NCBI GenBank assembly: GCA_964462945.1
Contig: CAYWZW010000018.1
Coordinates: 1-64,000 of the forward strand
Reading direction: 5' to 3'
From: GCA-020343675 sp964462945
GTDB taxonomy: Bacteria; Planctomycetota; Phycisphaerae; Sedimentisphaerales; Anaerobacaceae
Length of the DNA: 64,000 nt
Below, piece by piece: positions 34,394-43,318 of the stretch. The notes beneath the pieces were generated by a model. The model ran no database searches and was not told where the DNA came from. It saw nothing but the letters and a program-made list of their open reading frames with translations. A program made the position numbers and the translations under genes. Position 1 is the stretch's first letter. Each line of letters starts with the position of its first letter.

Positions 34394-37048
34394 CTATGGG
34401 GCACTCCGATACAGGCGGATGTCGTCGAAGTACATCTTGCCTGAGCCGCCTGGGGTTGTCATATTGCCCCGGGTGCCTAAGCCAATCGCGATCCGGTCCA
34501 CATTCGTCAGGGTAATGCCCTGATTGGCAAGAGCTGACGGAGGAACGACCCACTCGGTCCAGGTGGTGATCTGTGCCGCCACCGGGTCAGGATGGACCAC
34601 CACTGCCGGCTGGCCCGTCGCATTCGAAACCGCTACGTAGAGCGGTTCGGGAGCGTTGCTGGCAATGCCGATATCCTGATGCGCCCACTGCGGACTGACG
34701 GTCCCGGTGATCGTGACGTTCGTAAAGACCGCCTGGCACGTGCGAGCCGCATCGTGGCTGGTCAGCGCCAAACCGACATAGACCGTCGTGCTCATCGGGA
34801 TGTTCCGCGGCGTAGCGCCTGTGACCGGCTGCCAGGTCGTGCCGTTGGCCGAATGCGAAACTGTAAAGTTGCCGGCTGCATCCCGCTCCAATTTGACCCA
34901 ATACGGCGCCGTAACGCCGGTCTGATTCGTGTTGAAGCTGGCGGCGCCCGTCGTGTCGCGGCCCTGGGAGGCCGCGCCGTTGCTCGGCGTAATCGCCGCA
35001 AACGCATGTTTGGAGCCACCATCGAGTGTTTCGCGGATCATCACGCCGGCCTTAGCCCAGCCGTTGGTGTTCTGCACGCTCTGGACCTTGGCCACAATTG
35101 AGCCGGCCCCGGTGAGCGTCTTGTAAGCAAAGTGAAACTCATCGTGATAATTGCCTGCGGTGCCGACGTCCCAGATGTCCGTGCCGGAGGCGGTCATCGT
35201 ATAGGTCCCGGCCGGAGCCTCCGTAAAGCTGCCGACGGAGCCTGGAAGACCCCTGAACCAGATCGACAATTCGCCGACGCCTTCCTCGGTCCAGTCACGC
35301 ACATCCGTCAGCGTCAGTTCCACCTCGGAATACTTCGCGAAGCCTTGCTTATTGTTGCCGTAGGCAAGCGGCATGGCTTGGTTGCCTCCATGAACAATCG
35401 TCTCTTCAGTAAACGAGGGCGTGGCCTCGTCGCCTACCGCCGCTCCGGTGCCGTTGCCAGCGAAATACGGCGGAGTCCCAGGCACCCCATAGCCAAGCCC
35501 GTCATGCCATGCGTACCAGATCTGATTATCGGCGGCATCGTAATCCTCGAAGTCGTCTATCACAGCATAGTCAGCCGTCGTGAAGCTCCAGACCTTGCCT
35601 ACCCAGGGACTGTCGGGATTGGTATCGTTGGCTTCATCCACACGCCAGTAGTAAGACGTATTCCACGCGAGCTTGCCGGGTTCGAAACGCTCGTCGCCAA
35701 GTGGCTTGGTCCCTTTGTATTCCGGCGACGCTGTTGTGGCATTCCTCACCGCTTCTGAATCGGTTCCGAAGTATATCTCATGTGACGCAGCGGGGACTCC
35801 GGCTGTCCAGGTGAGAGTTGGCGTCTGGATTACATCCACCGCCCCATCAACCGGATTCGGATTGGTGATACCGCCCTCCGTGCTGAAGTTCCAGACGTCG
35901 CCTTTATACGTATTGAGGCCGTCAAACTCGTCGATACGCCAGTAATAGAGCTTGGCCGCTTTGAGTGGACCGGGATTGTAGGTCGCCGTTCCTGTGGGAA
36001 CTCCAACGGTCGCATTCGCGACGGTTTCAAAGTCATCACCGAAGTACACGGTATGCAATCTTGCTCCATAACCTGGCGTCCAGCTAAGCCGTGTATCTAT
36101 AGCGACCGAATCGGTCCCATCGGCGGGGACAGGATTAAAGGCCTTCATGGGTGGAATCGTGAAGCTCCACACATCCCCTTTCCACGGACTCTCGGGATTG
36201 ATGTCATTGACTTCATCGATTCGCCAGTAATACGTTGTGCCCGGGACGAGGCCTTCCGGATAGGCAAAACCCGGAAAGCCGGCGACGTAAAACGTTGTAG
36301 CCTGGTTGCCTCGGAACGTGCTACCGGTGCCGGTGTTCACGTCGTCAAAATTGTCGCCCAGGTACACATTGTGTGAGACCGCAAAACTTCCCGCCTCCCA
36401 GGAAAGCGTCACCCATGTATCCTCGTGAATGGCACCATCAGCCGGGTTAGGTTTGGAGGCTTTATTAGGACTCGGTGGCGGCTCCTGACCTAACCATATT
36501 CTATCATAATAAGCGTCTACATCACTGCCAGCATGGTCAAAACACCAATCTATGTCATTGTTGAAAATTCCGGTTCCACCCACCGTATCACCCGTGTGCT
36601 CGTATGCGAAAGTATATGTCTGCGGCTCGGTTGTCAGTTGAATTCCAGTCTGAGTCCAGAACGTCTGCCAGTTATACAACGTTCGTCCCATTAGCCTGAC
36701 CGTAATGGTTCTCGGGGCGTCCGCTCTGGCCATGAAGCTGATCGTGTAGGTTACACCCTGCTCAAGTTTCAAGAATGACTGATAAACCTGTAAAGAGCCA
36801 GATGCGCCGGGAGGAATGGCGACCTGTAACGCATTTTCTCCCGACAGGGCTGCTCCGTGAACTACCGACAGACCGGTGAAATTGGCGGCTTCCCATAACC
36901 ACCATTGGGTGTCCAGATTACCACCACCACCAGTCACGAACGGCTCATCAAACTCCCAATTGCGAATCTGATTTTGAGCGTTGGCCGGCATTCCGGACAG
37001 TCCTAAAACTAAAACAAAAAAAACCAAACAAATCAATTCTCTACACAT
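34394..37048 (-). CDS. Large secreted protein with Fn3-like repeats and CBM-like ends
   Basis: About 884 residues. The start is ATG 37048, six bases after AAAGGAGG, and gives the signal peptide MCRELICLVFFVLVLGLSG. The N-terminal ~170 residues (NWEFDEP, VYQSFLKLEQGVTYTISFMA) resemble a CBM4/9-type jelly roll. Three Fn3-like repeats follow, each with a P-x-x-G/D-A/T-x-x-V opening, an LSW/LTW strand and YYWRIDE/YYWRVDE near the end, a pattern typical of planctomycete surface proteins. The next domain (VIDDFEDYDA) and a DUF1349-like region (AGNYHDEFHFAYKTLTGAG, GWAKAGVMIRET) complete it; the end MYFDDIRLYRSAP is usual for this group. No catalytic site is seen, so it probably binds polysaccharide. 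Confidence 0.8.
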   Translation of the reverse strand: MCRELICLVFFVLVLGLSGMPANAQNQIRNWEFDEPFVTGGGGNLDTQWWLWEAANFTGLSVVHGAALSGENALQVAIPPGASGSLQVYQSFLKLEQGVTYTISFMARADAPRTITVRLMGRTLYNWQTFWTQTGIQLTTEPQTYTFAYEHTGDTVGGTGIFNNDIDWCFDHAGSDVDAYYDRIWLGQEPPPSPNKASKPNPADGAIHEDTWVTLSWEAGSFAVSHNVYLGDNFDDVNTGTGSTFRGNQATTFYVAGFPGFAYPEGLVPGTTYYWRIDEVNDINPESPWKGDVWSFTIPPMKAFNPVPADGTDSVAIDTRLSWTPGYGARLHTVYFGDDFETVANATVGVPTGTATYNPGPLKAAKLYYWRIDEFDGLNTYKGDVWNFSTEGGITNPNPVDGAVDVIQTPTLTWTAGVPAASHEIYFGTDSEAVRNATTASPEYKGTKPLGDERFEPGKLAWNTSYYWRVDEANDTNPDSPWVGKVWSFTTADYAVIDDFEDYDAADNQIWYAWHDGLGYGVPGTPPYFAGNGTGAAVGDEATPSFTEETIVHGGNQAMPLAYGNNKQGFAKYSEVELTLTDVRDWTEEGVGELSIWFRGLPGSVGSFTEAPAGTYTMTASGTDIWDVGTAGNYHDEFHFAYKTLTGAGSIVAKVQSVQNTNGWAKAGVMIRETLDGGSKHAFAAITPSNGAASQGRDTTGAASFNTNQTGVTAPYWVKLERDAAGNFTVSHSANGTTWQPVTGATPRNIPMSTTVYVGLALTSHDAARTCQAVFTNVTITGTVSPQWAHQDIGIASNAPEPLYVAVSNATGQPAVVVHPDPVAAQITTWTEWVVPPSALANQGITLTNVDRIAIGLGTRGNMTTPGGSGKMYFDDIRLYRSAP

Positions 37049-37523
37049 AATGGTCCTCCTTTGAAAAGATATAGGTTCTAACAACCGAACATGATCTTTA
37101 CGCTGACTGCCTTTCACGCGCATCAGACCGGACAATACCTTGTGATGTCACATGATCTCCTTGACGCTTACTTGCTCCGCTCCCTTTTGAAGAGCTCCAC
37201 AAGAGACAGTTGAAACCTCACGTGTCCTGAAGCCAAAGATCTATAGACGCCGCCTCGCTTTTCAATGTACCAAATCCACCGCCCGCTGGTCAAGGAGAAT
37301 CTCCCGGTCCTAATGGGGCGAGACGCCGCTGCACTGCCACCAGAACCTCCAGAATGGCTTACACGAACGAGCGATCGGCCGTACCTCGACAGGCAACGCT
37401 TTTTGGGCGTTTTTCTTAGCGAATCCGGCCATACCCGGCCTATGATGATACCCCCTCGCCAAATTCGCTAATTTTTTCGCGGTTTTCGGGGTCAAGAACG
37501 GCGATTTTGGGAACGCAAAAACG
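37049..37523. other. Gene-free interval
   Basis: 475 bases upstream of the large secreted-protein gene and downstream of the orphan cassette. No convincing frame, terminator or promoter; an AT-rich patch near 37466-37480 may be part of a control region. Confidence 0.4.
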
Positions 37524-38015
37524 TCAGTTTAGACCTGTACAGGTGTGCTCTCTTTTCCAGTGCCGGCTTTGCCTCCGCCGATGGGAGATTTTCTTGTGTC
37601 TTTCACCGCACTTCTGACAATACCTGTATCCATGCTCGCGCTGTTCCCCACAGTCCGCGCACCGTAGGATAGGCTTTTGCTCAGCAGGTTCCTGCTGCGC
37701 ACTGTTCTTTCGTTCGTGGTAGGCTCGCTTCTTTCGTTGCCGTTCCCGCTCTTGGGCGCAGTCGGTACAGAACTTGCGCCCGGGCAGACGTTCCCGGCCA
37801 CAGGCACACCGGGCAATCTCCTTCTTGGCTACGGGCTTCCGTATCCCCGTCGGCCTCCTGAAGCCGAACGCCTCAAACAGGTCGAAGTCGTCGTTCGGGT
37901 CTTTGTGTCGGCGCCAGTGGCCTTCGCAGATTTGTCGTCCCAGGCGTTCAGTCAGAGGCCGCCAGCCCATGAACGTCGGCTGTGTGCATCCTTTCGCGTT
38001 GCATGTTCCGTCCAT
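37524..38015 (-). CDS. Orphan zinc-ribbon-like protein
   Basis: 163 residues, basic, with three cysteine clusters likely to bind metal: CNAKGC with a later C and H in the first 40 residues, CACG...CTDC around 70-85, and CADCGEQREHGYRYCQKCGE near 118-137. The spacing recalls treble-clef or zinc-ribbon proteins of phages and mobile elements. The start ATG 38015 has AGAGGTGA upstream. It is the last gene of a four-gene minus-strand cassette at the island's right end. Function unknown. Confidence 0.6.
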   Translation of the reverse strand: MDGTCNAKGCTQPTFMGWRPLTERLGRQICEGHWRRHKDPNDDFDLFEAFGFRRPTGIRKPVAKKEIARCACGRERLPGRKFCTDCAQERERQRKKRAYHERKNSAQQEPAEQKPILRCADCGEQREHGYRYCQKCGERHKKISHRRRQSRHWKREHTCTGLN

Positions 38016-38066
38016 GACTCACCTCTTGCCCGTCGGGCATGTTCTCTGACTATCCTGGTGGCGGGT

Positions 38067-39467
38067 TCATCCGTTCAGCAGTTCCTTGAAGTTGAAGCCG
38101 TCTCCGCATTCTAGCGACCGCACCTTTATCCGCAGCCATTCCTCGCCTTGGGCGTGTTTCAAGATATCGCCCTTGAGTTGCTTCAGGGAGTCAGGTCTTG
38201 GTCTGAGCTTATCGGGGTCGATGGCCGGCAGCATCTTGAGGGCCTTTTCCAGCCGGGTCTCGCGTGACTGCCACGATTTTCGCTCCTCTCTGAGTGCTTC
38301 CAGCCTGATGTTGTAAAGGGCAATGAACGCGCCAAGCCGCATGTACGGACTTGCGAGCACACCTCCCTTGCCCGGTATATCCAGCCCGACCGCCTCTGCC
38401 GCCGCATCGAGGATAGCCTTAACGGCCAGGAACAGCCGAACATTCCGCTCGGCAGTATCCAGCCTGTCCCTTAGTTCAGCCCCCACGCTCTGTATGGACT
38501 TTCTTGGCTTATCGTCGTCGTTGATCAGCTCTAAGAACAGTTCTGTGCTCCGGGTAATCCATTGGCTGGGCTTTGCTGGCCCTTTGTAGTAGCCGTTCTC
38601 AGCCAGCCAGATTTCCGGGCAATCCTCCAGAACCGCGTAGGCGTGCCGGAAGCGCTCATCCTCATCACCAAACAAGTATTGATGATACCTGTTCACATAA
38701 TCTTTCCATTCCGGCAATTCGTCACAGTCGTAGAGCTGCTGGCCGGTGATGAAGAGCATATCCACAAGCTTCATAGCCTCCTGTGCCGAAAGCTGGCCCT
38801 GCTTCCATTTAGCCAGGAGCGGTTCAGCCTCCGTCGTATCCTCTTTCTGGCAGACCGCCGGCAGCTTGCCGCTGGTGTGGAGATGGTGAATCTCGTCAAC
38901 GGCCTGCTTGAAGAAACCCTTGCATTCTTCGGGGACGGTGGATGCGAAATCTTCGGCGGACTCTATGTCAAGGCAGAGTTCGTCTATCTCCTCTCTGGCC
39001 TCCGGGGGTGCTATCACATAGAACCGCTCCTCGATTACATAACCCAGACTATACTCGAATTCCAGCTTCTTCTGCCTCTGGGCCGCCACGATGTCCTCGT
39101 ACTGCTTCCGTGTGACCACACGGGGGCCTAACGACTCGAACAACTCGACAGTCCGGCGTTTCTTGGCATCTTGCAGCACGTGGTCAAGGAAGCTGATTTG
39201 CAGGCAGGCGTCCGCGCACGTCCATTCCCCCAGCATATACCCCATGTGAAAGCCCCGGCACAAGGCCATGAACATGTTGTAGTCCCGGACATCGGCCCCT
39301 TCCATCGGCGCATTCCGGATGGCCGCTGTATCGGCTTCTGTGAGGACAGAGTCCCTGCCATGATAGGAGTCGATCAAATCCTGTAGAACGAGCTTCCCGG
39401 CCTCCCAGCCGGTCAGCCCCTTGGTAATGATTCTCTTAACCGCTGTTGCCGTAACCGTCCGTGTCAT
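38067..39467 (-). CDS. Orphan 466-residue protein, island cassette
   Basis: No family recognised. Predicted mostly helical, acidic, with no signal peptide and no Walker or nuclease motif that I can point to. Notable segments are the N-terminal TRTVTATAVKRIITKGLTGW and a cysteine-containing EWTCADACLQISFLDHVLQD. The start ATG 39467 has AAGGAG eight bases upstream and lies 4 bases after the end of the HTH gene, so they are co-transcribed. Phage or integrative-element cargo is likely from context. Confidence 0.65.
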   Translation of the reverse strand: MTRTVTATAVKRIITKGLTGWEAGKLVLQDLIDSYHGRDSVLTEADTAAIRNAPMEGADVRDYNMFMALCRGFHMGYMLGEWTCADACLQISFLDHVLQDAKKRRTVELFESLGPRVVTRKQYEDIVAAQRQKKLEFEYSLGYVIEERFYVIAPPEAREEIDELCLDIESAEDFASTVPEECKGFFKQAVDEIHHLHTSGKLPAVCQKEDTTEAEPLLAKWKQGQLSAQEAMKLVDMLFITGQQLYDCDELPEWKDYVNRYHQYLFGDEDERFRHAYAVLEDCPEIWLAENGYYKGPAKPSQWITRSTELFLELINDDDKPRKSIQSVGAELRDRLDTAERNVRLFLAVKAILDAAAEAVGLDIPGKGGVLASPYMRLGAFIALYNIRLEALREERKSWQSRETRLEKALKMLPAIDPDKLRPRPDSLKQLKGDILKHAQGEEWLRIKVRSLECGDGFNFKELLNG

Positions 39468-39471
39468 GCCA

Positions 39472-40101
39472 CTATCTCCTTGACCCTATCACCGCGTCCA
39501 GGCGTTCCAGTTTGGCGGCCAGTTGCGTTTGCTCGATAGCCTTGAGCATGGATTGGAGCACTGCCTGCTCCAACTTGGCCTGAGATTCGTCGATCTCGCC
39601 GGCCCGGTAGCGCGTTAAGACGGTCTCAAGCTGCTCGCCGATATCGCGGCTGTTCAGTTCTGGACCAATTTTGGTTCTCTGGCCGCCCTTGACGTACTCG
39701 CCCTTGAGTTCCCCGAAGTACCGAAGCTGGAGTTCCAGCAATTTGTCCGTCTTGACCTTAGATAGGTCGCGCTTGCCGATCTCGGTCTGAATGGCCTTGA
39801 GTTGCTCTCCGAGAAGCCGGATTCGGCCCTCCTTGAGCAGGAAGTATTGCTCCTGTAGAGCTTCAAGCTCCACTGCCTTGGCTTGTGCTATTTGCTCTTG
39901 CAGTTCGTGGCTCCAGTTGCTGAGGGTTCCCTTTGAGACTCTCAGTTCGCTGGCTATCTTGGCAAGGCTATTGCCCTTCGCCCTCAGATGAATGAATCTG
40001 CTTTTCTGCTTTTCCTTGCCAAGCTCGTCCGTTTCATTCTCTTCCTCTGTGGGGATACCTTCGGGGGCGTCAACGTCGTTGATAGTCGCTGTCTGCATCA
40101 T
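39472..40101 (-). CDS. HTH plus coiled-coil protein, island cassette
   Basis: 209 residues. Residues 35-75 contain a helix-turn-helix of the transposase/terminase-small-subunit style (LRAKGNSLAKIASELRVSKG, then TLSNWS). Long charged helices follow, likely a coiled coil. It could be a small terminase-like or regulatory DNA-binding protein. Its ATG overlaps the stop of the upstream frame by 4 bases and it ends 4 bases before the next gene. Confidence 0.65.
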   Translation of the reverse strand: MMQTATINDVDAPEGIPTEEENETDELGKEKQKSRFIHLRAKGNSLAKIASELRVSKGTLSNWSHELQEQIAQAKAVELEALQEQYFLLKEGRIRLLGEQLKAIQTEIGKRDLSKVKTDKLLELQLRYFGELKGEYVKGGQRTKIGPELNSRDIGEQLETVLTRYRAGEIDESQAKLEQAVLQSMLKAIEQTQLAAKLERLDAVIGSRR

Positions 40102-40463
40102 TCAACTCCCTCGTTATGGGTTCGGACGAGTGCTTTGATTGCGGCCTTGATATGCTCCGGCAGGTCCGGCCAGAGAGTTACGAGCTTGGCCAACTCAGGA
40201 TCGTCGCCATCCTCGCGCACCATATTCGCACCAAATTCGTGTTGCGAAAGTGTATTGAAGTGTTCGGAACTGTCGTGACTCTGTTTTTCAGAACTGCCTT
40301 CTAACGGCTTCTCGCTGCAATCTGTGGCAGAATTGTCACTGATGTGTAGAGGTTCTGTTTCGGCACGTTTTGGGTTCGAATCCCCCCGCCTCCAGTCTCG
40401 TTTTTCTGTGGTAAAGGCAATCCGCATTTGGACGCTCGTGTATCGTCGGTCGATATACGACAT
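40098..40463 (-). CDS. Orphan frame crossing the island's right attachment site
   Basis: The frame runs from outside the island, through the antisense of the 23-bp tmRNA repeat (reading WRRGDSNPK), to a C-terminal portion EDGDDPELAKLVTLWPDLPEHIKAAI that looks like real protein. The true start is uncertain: if the gene belongs to the island, its original N-terminus would have been on the other side of the attachment site, as happens when an integrase or adjacent gene spans attP. The stop overlaps the HTH gene start (ATGA), supporting translation of the distal part. Confidence 0.45.
   Translation of the reverse strand: MSYIDRRYTSVQMRIAFTTEKRDWRRGDSNPKRAETEPLHISDNSATDCSEKPLEGSSEKQSHDSSEHFNTLSQHEFGANMVREDGDDPELAKLVTLWPDLPEHIKAAIKALVRTHNEGVE
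40372..40394 (+). repeat. attR: second copy of the 23-bp tmRNA end
   Basis: Identical to 3491-3513 and in the same orientation, but with none of the rest of tmRNA before it. It marks the right boundary of the island. Confidence 0.85.
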
Positions 40464-40484
40464 GCGACATGCGAACGGGATGTC

Positions 40485-42266
40485 CTATTCTGTCTTTTCG
40501 CTGTCTTGTCCGGTGTCCGCGGCCTTCTTCCATATCTGCCGTGCGAGCCTCAGGTTATGAAAGCCTACCTCCTCGGCCTCGCCCATCATGCGTTCGAGCT
40601 GAAGTCTGCGCTGGTCATTGGGGTCCTGGATTTCCTTCAAAGCTCGCTCGGCCCAAGTGCGATTCTTATCAAAAGAGCCGGCCCATGCGAACAGCAGTCC
40701 GCCATAGTGGGGATTGTGACAGCTTGTGCACCTTTGTGCAAACTCATCAAAGTGCTGCCTGGCCTTGCGGACATCATGGCAATCAATACAGGACAGCCGT
40801 CCACTGTGGAAATCAGCGGTGCCCTTCACCGTCCGGGCCGTTCCTTGCATGGCCAGCTCTTGCGTCTTGTGACAATCGCCGCACTCATGAGGCAGGGGGC
40901 GGTATCGTTTCTCTTGTTGACCGTGGCAAGCATCACAGGCCAGCGACGAGTGAGGTCCCTCCAGTTTGAACGACGCCTGTTGATCGTGGGAGAACATCAG
41001 ATTGGCTCCCGTCCATCCCGCTTGCGAATGGCACGTGTCGCACGAGGCGCGCATCTGTTCTTGATGAGGGTCAGGGTGACATTGTTCACACGTTTTGGGG
41101 AGCCCCGCAAAACGAGCCTGAGCGAGTTCTGCCCCGATGTGGCATCGGCTGCATTCGAGCGTTCTGTGCTTGCCCACAAGAGGGAAGCCCGCGCCTTCGC
41201 CGTGAACGTCGGCCACCCAGCGGCCCTTCCAGCCGTGCTCACTGTGGCATTGTTGACACGCCTTCTCAAATTGGCCGGAGTGCGGGTCGTCATGACAGAG
41301 ACCGCAGTCGGCGGGCAGCTTGATAGACTCTATTTCGGCAAGTCTTGCGCCTTCGAACGGGACTTGATGACACTGATCGCATCTTAGACTGGTATGGTGC
41401 TTCTCGATCGGACTTGCAGTGTGTGCTATCATCCCGTGACAGGCAAGACACTCTACCTTGTCCTTTCCGGCGTGCAATTCGTGCAGGTCTGCGGCGTCAA
41501 GCTCTCCGTGATTTCGGAATTCGTGACAGTCCAGACATCGGACGTCCGGTATATTGCAGTCCAGGTCAATTTGTTTGGTGTGGCATAGCTGTTCGCAACT
41601 GAGCTGCAAACCAACGAATTTGTCGTGGTCAATCTCCGCTTGGCCTCGCTTGCGTGATTCGGCAGGGACGTCATGGCAATCCCGGCACTTTGTTTCCACC
41701 AGGCGAACACCGCTTGTCCTGACCTTTAGAAAATGGCAGATGAAGCACACCTGGATGCTTACCTTGAAATGCTCTTGGCCCTCGAAGTGACTGTGACAGG
41801 TCGTGCAGAGCAGCCGGATGCCGCCCAATTTTGCATCGACGTGCCCCTGATGGCTGAACTTGTATTTCTGGTCGATATAGGTCACCGGCTCGGACAACAA
41901 AGATTCTTTTGTATGGCAGCCCTCCCTGAGGCACGACACGTCCTCGACCAGGGCGTTCGGCTTGGGGCTGACTCGGCCAAGGAAACAGTCCACGGCCTGA
42001 GCGAGGCCGTTGAGCTTGGCTCGGACGATTCCGGGCAAGCCGGGCTGAACGTGGCACTCCAGGCAGTTGACTTCCGAGTGCCCGGAATCCTGCCAGCTTG
42101 CGTAATACGGGTTCATAATATGGCACGAATTGCAGAAACTGGTCTGTTCGGAAATGGTGATGAGCCCGCCCGAACAAGTTAGGATAAGGAAGACCAGCAG
42201 CACGGCAATCTTTTTCGCCTTGCTTCTTGGCCACAGCTTACCGGCTATCGAACGAAACCTCGACAT
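40485..42266 (-). CDS. Multiheme cytochrome c with NapC/NirT-like N-terminus
   Basis: 593 residues. A single N-terminal membrane helix (about 18-38) is followed by CNSCH...SGHSEVNCLECH, the pattern of the NapC/NirT quinol dehydrogenases. I count 17 CxxCH motifs plus two with wider spacing, CLREGCH (Cx4CH) and CEQLCH (Cx3CH), which may or may not bind heme. Many extra histidines could be distal ligands. The last 60 residues lack hemes and are helical. It most likely takes electrons from menaquinol into the periplasm. It lies 61 bases downstream of another cytochrome gene and at the end of a gene train that starts with menaquinone synthesis. Confidence 0.9.
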   Translation of the reverse strand: MSRFRSIAGKLWPRSKAKKIAVLLVFLILTCSGGLITISEQTSFCNSCHIMNPYYASWQDSGHSEVNCLECHVQPGLPGIVRAKLNGLAQAVDCFLGRVSPKPNALVEDVSCLREGCHTKESLLSEPVTYIDQKYKFSHQGHVDAKLGGIRLLCTTCHSHFEGQEHFKVSIQVCFICHFLKVRTSGVRLVETKCRDCHDVPAESRKRGQAEIDHDKFVGLQLSCEQLCHTKQIDLDCNIPDVRCLDCHEFRNHGELDAADLHELHAGKDKVECLACHGMIAHTASPIEKHHTSLRCDQCHQVPFEGARLAEIESIKLPADCGLCHDDPHSGQFEKACQQCHSEHGWKGRWVADVHGEGAGFPLVGKHRTLECSRCHIGAELAQARFAGLPKTCEQCHPDPHQEQMRASCDTCHSQAGWTGANLMFSHDQQASFKLEGPHSSLACDACHGQQEKRYRPLPHECGDCHKTQELAMQGTARTVKGTADFHSGRLSCIDCHDVRKARQHFDEFAQRCTSCHNPHYGGLLFAWAGSFDKNRTWAERALKEIQDPNDQRRLQLERMMGEAEEVGFHNLRLARQIWKKAADTGQDSEKTE

Positions 42267-42327
42267 TTCACATCTCTGAAAGAACTCTCTGCGTTTTGTG
42301 CCTATGCAATGATCAAGTTACGGACTG

Positions 42328-43287
42328 TCATAGAGAAAGCTCAACGTTTGCCAGCATAATAACATCTGTGTCTTGGTAAGACCGCCGTTGGAGCCGGACC
42401 ACAGCCTTTGCGATGTCCGCAGGCACTTCGAGGTTCCAGGTCAGCATCCGGCGAGCGCGAATTGCCGTCGAGAGTTCAGGCGCCAGCTCGCGTTGTCCCA
42501 GCACAATCTCGCGCCCTTGTTTATCCACAGCGATCACCTGAAGATCGAGCACCCGGAATCCTAAATCACCCGTGGGCAGATCGTGGGGCAGATTATTCGT
42601 AATCCGCAACGTCAACAGAGAATCGTTTCTTGTGCCCCGTACGGTGAGGATTTTGCCGCTGATATAATCGCCTAAGATGGAGAAATCATGCCGTCTCAAA
42701 ACCATCTGCTTCTCCATCGCGACAAGAAGGTGGGATATCCCTTCCGTCGGCTGGGTGACCTTTCGCGCGACCGCTTCCATGTGGCATTGTTGACAGGTTT
42801 CCTTCTTGCCTGCGGCGGAGTCCCATTCTTCGAGCGTTCCCTGATGGCACGTGCCGCAGATTTTGCCGCTGCGATAGAACTCCGGGCGAATGCCGACAGG
42901 ATGCGGCGTCACGTTGCCCGTCGGCTCAATCGGCCCGGTGAGTTTGCCCTGGTCCAGATGGCAACAGACGCAGGTGATCCCTTCTTCTCTGTGGGATGCG
43001 CGCGCCCGTGGAGCCTGATCGGTAACCTCCGGCTCCGGGGCGTGGCAGCTCAGACAGCTCTCGAATGCATAATCATCAGTGGCCTGCCGGAACTCGGCGT
43101 TGATGTATGCCTTCGCGTGGTCGGACTGGGCCCACTCCTGGTAGATCTCAACGTGACATTTTCCGCATTCCTTGGCCTTAGGGATTTCGTCGGTGACTGT
43201 GGTGAGGTGCTCGAACGACGCGCAGCCGGCCAGACCGACGAACAGAGCCACCCCCCAGCCCAACACGCGGCAAAGGCGGTCCGTCAT
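42328..43287 (-). CDS. Pentaheme cytochrome c554-like lipoprotein
   Basis: Lipoprotein signal MTDRLCRVLGWGVALFVGLAGC from the ATG at 43287; the frame is open to 43347 and no good ribosome site distinguishes the two. Five CxxCH motifs: CGKCH, CLSCH, CVCCH, CGTCH and CQQCH. ECGKCHVEIYQEWAQSDHA matches the cytochrome c554/c' family. The last ~120 residues form a heme-free beta domain (LTLRITNNLPHDLPTGD). Probably hands electrons on from the larger cytochrome or links it to a terminal acceptor at the outer membrane. Confidence 0.85.
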   Translation of the reverse strand: MTDRLCRVLGWGVALFVGLAGCASFEHLTTVTDEIPKAKECGKCHVEIYQEWAQSDHAKAYINAEFRQATDDYAFESCLSCHAPEPEVTDQAPRARASHREEGITCVCCHLDQGKLTGPIEPTGNVTPHPVGIRPEFYRSGKICGTCHQGTLEEWDSAAGKKETCQQCHMEAVARKVTQPTEGISHLLVAMEKQMVLRRHDFSILGDYISGKILTVRGTRNDSLLTLRITNNLPHDLPTGDLGFRVLDLQVIAVDKQGREIVLGQRELAPELSTAIRARRMLTWNLEVPADIAKAVVRLQRRSYQDTDVIMLANVELSL

Positions 43288-43318
43288 TGGCTGGCGGTCA
43301 ATGCCGGATCGCCGCGCA

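Larger units (their letters stand above)
3514..40394. mobile_element. Putative 36.9-kb genomic island integrated in ssrA
   Basis: Bounded by the 23-bp tmRNA repeats at 3491-3513 and 40372-40394, with the C-terminal stub of a tyrosine recombinase at the left edge. Cargo is accessory: restriction-modification, metal efflux, a two-component system, lipid A modification, secreted proteins and orphan genes. Flanking genes are housekeeping (psd-pssA on the left) or respiratory (multiheme cytochromes on the right). No intact integrase is visible, so the island is probably fixed or was built by more than one insertion. Confidence 0.7.

Noticed and set aside
40428..41387. 319-residue plus-strand frame opposite the multiheme cytochrome
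   Set aside because: The cytochrome on the other strand has 17 CxxCH motifs; the plus frame has no features.
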